Positions 61,255-64,000 of a stretch of DNA of 64,000 nucleotides are shown here, piece after piece. Each line of letters starts with the position of its first letter. Position 1 is the first letter of the stretch. The notes below the pieces were generated by a model. That model ran no database searches. It had not been told where the DNA came from and saw only the letters and a list, made by a program, of their open reading frames with translations. A program made the position numbers and the translations under genes. Origin of the DNA: Streptomyces sp. BHT-5-2 (GTDB taxonomy: Bacteria > Actinomycetota > Actinomycetes > Streptomycetales > Streptomycetaceae); contig NZ_CP081497.1 in the NCBI RefSeq assembly GCF_019774615.1, positions 620,001 to 684,000 of the forward strand, in the 5' to 3' direction.

Positions 61255-63510
61255 TCAGATGTTCTTCCGCCCCGCCCGGCCGGTCACCGGCACGTCCAGG
61301 GCGCGGGCGATACCCACCACACCCTCGTCGAGCCGTTGTAGATGCCGCAGCACACGGAAGGTGACGGTGTGCGACGGGGGCACCGGGGAGTCGCCGGCGT
61401 CCAGCAGCGAGGCGATGCTGGCGCCCGCCTCCACCTCGCCGTCCGCGGGCCGGTCCTGCACCCGTGCGGAGATCAGCTCGATGTTGCTCGCGATGCGCCG
61501 GCCGACGCGGCCCAGCCGCGGATCGGCCGCCACCGACCGGCTGGCCGGCAGGAGCTCGGCGGTCGCCGCCAGCGAGCGTGCGTGGTAGGCGCAGGTCTCC
61601 AGCAGCGCCACCAGATAGCGCGCGGTCTGGCGGCGGACCCGCAGCGGGGTGATGGGGTGGACCAGCGGCTGGGTGGAGTCGCGCAGGTCGTTCAGCGCGG
61701 TGTCCAGGTCACGGGCCAGGGTCAGCAGGTCCACCGCGGGACCGCCGGACAGCTGTGCCACGGCTGCCGAGACCGCCTCGCGCAGCCGGTCCAGCACCGC
61801 GCCCAGGTGCTCGTCGGTGCGCCGGTCGGTGTGTACCGGCAGGACCACCGCCGCGGCGATGATCCCGCAGGCCGCGCCCAGCGCCGTCTCCTCGATCCGC
61901 AGCACCAGCGTCGCGACGCTGTAGGTGTTGAGGAGGGTGTAGAGCAGGCCCAGCATCGCGGTGACGAAGAAGGACATCAGCGCGTACGACAGCGGCGCGG
62001 TGAAGAAACCCCCGAAGACGCAGAGCAGCACCAGGACGAACGCCGTCCAGGTGTGGTTGCCCACCAGCCCGGCCAGCGCCACACCCGCGATCACGCCGAG
62101 CACCGTGCCCACCAGCCGGCGGTAGCCCTTGACCAGCACCTCGCCGGTGGACGCGGTGTTGAGGAACACCACCCAGCAGGTCAGCACCGCCCAGTACCAG
62201 CGCTGGGTGGACAGGAACTCGCCGCCGACGATGGCCAGCGCGGAACCGACCGCGACCTGGAACGCCGCCCGGGTGGTGGGCCGTTGCAGGCCGGTGTGCT
62301 CGTCCTCCTCGGCCTCCTCCGCGCCGACGATCGCCAGGTCCTCGGCGTCGAACTCCTCCCGCGAGCGGGTGGTGGCGGAGGTGTCGTCGGACTCGTCCTG
62401 CGGCCCGTCCAGCGCCAGCCGCAGACCGAGTACCGCGCGGGCGGCCTCGCCGAGCGCACGGAAGGCGTCCTGGACGGCGCCCGAGCCGCGCGGCAGGTTG
62501 TCCTCGTCGCGGTAGCCCAGCAGGCGGTTGCGGACGTGTGCCACCGCGGTGCCGCGGTCGCCGGGCGCCCGGGCCACCAGCAGGGCCAGCGCGTCCAGGT
62601 CCCGGCGGAGGGTCGCCACCGCGCCGCCCTCGGACTGCATGCGGTTGGCGGTGGCCGGGACCGGGGCGTGCGGCAGGTGCAGGGTGAGGGTGTCGGTGCG
62701 CTCCGCGCTGCGCGCGTTGAGCAGCGTCATGCCCAGGCGTTCGGCGGCGATCTCGGCGTCCGCGACGCGGCGTTGGAGCAGTGCCGCGGTGGCCGCGTCG
62801 CGGGTGCCCTCCTCCAGCCGGCCCTGGATCATCAGCGCCGTCTCGTGCAGCCGCGCGGTGTGCCGCCGCAGGTCGTCGAGGACGCCGTCGATCTCCTCGG
62901 GCCCGGCGTCCACCACCTCCCGGTGGGTGGCCACCAGTTGTGCCATCCGGGCCCGGAACGCCTCCCGCAGCCGGGCCAGGGTCCGTTCGGGGGTGTCGGG
63001 GAAGACGGCGAACCGCGCCACCGCGCTGCATCCGAACGCGACCGCCAGGGTCAGGAACAGCTCCGGCAGCGTCGCCACGGTGGCGTGCACGAACAGCGAG
63101 ACGAAGTAGACCTGGAAGCCGATCAGCCCCAGCGCCGTCCCGCGGTCGCCGAACCGGCGGGCGTAGGCGGCACCGAAGATCAGGGCGATGAAGAACAGGT
63201 CGCCGGCGATGATCCGGCTGTGCAGCAGCGCCCCCAGCGACACCGCGGCCAGTGCGACCGGCAGGCCCAGCGCGAGGGTGACCGCCTGGCCGCGCACCTC
63301 CTTCTCCCGGATGGCGAAGGTCGCGACCATCGCCGCCATCGCGCCCGCGACGAGCAGCGTCACACCGGTGCCGAGCAGCGCCAGGACGACGAGGGTCAGC
63401 ACGATCGCCCCCACCGTCCGCAGCCCGGCCATCAGTCGCAGCAGTCCCGGGTCGGATGCCGCGAAGCGGTTCCAGGTGCCCGTAACGGTCCGTCGTATAG
63501 CTGCCTTCAC
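61255..63510 (-). CDS. FUSC-family membrane protein (fusaric acid resistance-type transporter)
   Basis: 751 residues; GTG 63508-63510 with GGGGAG upstream. Two repeats each with about five to six membrane helices (about 30-180 and 390-550), separated by a long cytoplasmic helical region (185-375) and followed by another helical cytoplasmic domain (560-751). This is the FUSC/YccS-like plan of aromatic acid or drug efflux. RRFGDRGTALGLIGFQVYF and TRAAFQVAVGSALAIVGGEF are typical repeat starts. Substrate unknown. Confidence 0.88.
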   Translation of the reverse strand: MKAAIRRTVTGTWNRFAASDPGLLRLMAGLRTVGAIVLTLVVLALLGTGVTLLVAGAMAAMVATFAIREKEVRGQAVTLALGLPVALAAVSLGALLHSRIIAGDLFFIALIFGAAYARRFGDRGTALGLIGFQVYFVSLFVHATVATLPELFLTLAVAFGCSAVARFAVFPDTPERTLARLREAFRARMAQLVATHREVVDAGPEEIDGVLDDLRRHTARLHETALMIQGRLEEGTRDAATAALLQRRVADAEIAAERLGMTLLNARSAERTDTLTLHLPHAPVPATANRMQSEGGAVATLRRDLDALALLVARAPGDRGTAVAHVRNRLLGYRDEDNLPRGSGAVQDAFRALGEAARAVLGLRLALDGPQDESDDTSATTRSREEFDAEDLAIVGAEEAEEDEHTGLQRPTTRAAFQVAVGSALAIVGGEFLSTQRWYWAVLTCWVVFLNTASTGEVLVKGYRRLVGTVLGVIAGVALAGLVGNHTWTAFVLVLLCVFGGFFTAPLSYALMSFFVTAMLGLLYTLLNTYSVATLVLRIEETALGAACGIIAAAVVLPVHTDRRTDEHLGAVLDRLREAVSAAVAQLSGGPAVDLLTLARDLDTALNDLRDSTQPLVHPITPLRVRRQTARYLVALLETCAYHARSLAATAELLPASRSVAADPRLGRVGRRIASNIELISARVQDRPADGEVEAGASIASLLDAGDSPVPPSHTVTFRVLRHLQRLDEGVVGIARALDVPVTGRAGRKNI

Positions 63511-63614
63511 CGTGCCGTCCGCTCCCCAATCTCGGCATCGGCCGAGGTCACGTGCCTCGGCCGGGCGCCCTTAGCATCGCACGAGGGCTGCCGGAACGGC
63601 CGGTGAGTGTGCCG

Positions 63615-64000
63615 TCAGGCAGCGCCTTCGTATGCGGCGCCCGCGACCGCGAGGTCCTCCCAGGCCATCCCGACGCTCTTGAAGAGGCGGGGGCGTTCCG
63701 GGGCCGCGGCGGCCGCCCCGGTGGCCAGGCCGGCGAGCGTCACCAGTGCCTCCCGGTCCAGCCGGCCGCTCTCCAGCTCCGGGATGAGGTCGCCGGCCTC
63801 GCGGGCCGCGGCGGACCGGGACTCGACCACGACCGTGCTGCGCAGGACGGTCGTGGTGTCCACCTCGCGGCTGCCGCGCTCGTGGGAGCCGACCGCGGTC
63901 ACGGTGGCGTGCGGTGGGAGCAGGGCGCCGTCGAACAGTGGGGTGCGGGCGGTGGTGCAGCAGGCGACGAGGTCGGCGTCGGCGACGGCGGACGGCTCGC
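63615..64000 (-). CDS. Ornithine cyclodeaminase / mu-crystallin family protein, C-terminal part (cut by window edge)
   Basis: Only the last 128 codons are in the window. The strand visible includes ADLVACCTTARTPLFDGALL, then HATVTAVGSHERGSREVD, the conserved GSHxxxxREVD segment of this family that lines the substrate pocket. Compared with the complete copy at 54385 it retains this canonical segment better. Partners lie beyond the window. Confidence 0.85.
   Translation of the reverse strand, partial: EPSAVADADLVACCTTARTPLFDGALLPPHATVTAVGSHERGSREVDTTTVLRSTVVVESRSAAAREAGDLIPELESGRLDREALVTLAGLATGAAAAAPERPRLFKSVGMAWEDLAVAGAAYEGAA

Overview
The window is high-GC DNA with extreme third-position GC, GTG/TTG starts, TGATG/ATGA overlaps and families typical of Streptomyces or a close relative in the Streptomycetaceae (efeUO-efeB iron uptake, flotillin/NfeD, PucR, Rrf2, universal stress protein with Hsp20, a second dnaK-grpE pair, a TTA-containing gene, a sulphur-type leader peptide). 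It looks chromosomal. No rRNA, intact tRNA, CRISPR array, replication origin or prophage was seen. One IS110-family element is present.

Layout. 1-3 kb: secreted protein and VWA protein (minus strand), lactate 2-monooxygenase (plus). 3.1-7.2 kb: an operon of three PLP enzymes (Y4yA-type decarboxylase fold, cysteine-synthase/rhodanese fusion, class V aminotransferase/desulfurase). 7.3-9 kb: methyltransferase and DUF347 membrane protein. 9.3-11.8 kb and 20.4-24.1 kb: two efe iron loci. The first is efeO-efeB without a permease; the second is a fused efeU-efeO plus efeB behind tandem iron boxes. The two share an upstream CTACA-N4-TGTAG motif. Between them lie a phospholipase C-like enzyme, PucR and TetR regulators, a membrane protein, three decayed gene remnants, and flotillin/NfeD. 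24.1-27.5 kb: a probable sulphur-response group (SfnB/DszC-like monooxygenase, Rrf2 regulator, leader peptide, glutathione S-transferase-like protein). 27.6-35.3 kb: P450, a LuxR-type two-component system divergent from an apolipoprotein N-acyltransferase-like enzyme, and dnaK2-grpE2.

35.7-40.6 kb: DUF72 protein, LLM flavoenzyme, the IS110 element with a non-coding leader where a bridge RNA is expected, then a conserved actinobacterial protein of unknown function followed by about 0.4 kb holding three degenerate tRNA-like elements and terminators. This last unit is the strongest candidate for an under-described RNA-based system here. 40.8-48.8 kb: secreted hydrolase and a stress block (USP, CBS-BON, ATPase, two Hsp20, DUF1918, ArsR-AHSA1 fusion). 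Two members of the block share a near-identical DevR/DosR-like palindrome. 48.8-64 kb: mostly minus-strand genes including ThiI, a glycosyltransferase, an ABC-F protein with a possible leader ORF, two ornithine-cyclodeaminase-family proteins, DUF1259, two small paralogous proteins, MarR, AsnB and a FUSC transporter-like protein.

All calls come from reading the sequence and from recalled family features. No database search was possible, and starts without a clear ribosome-binding site are marked as uncertain.
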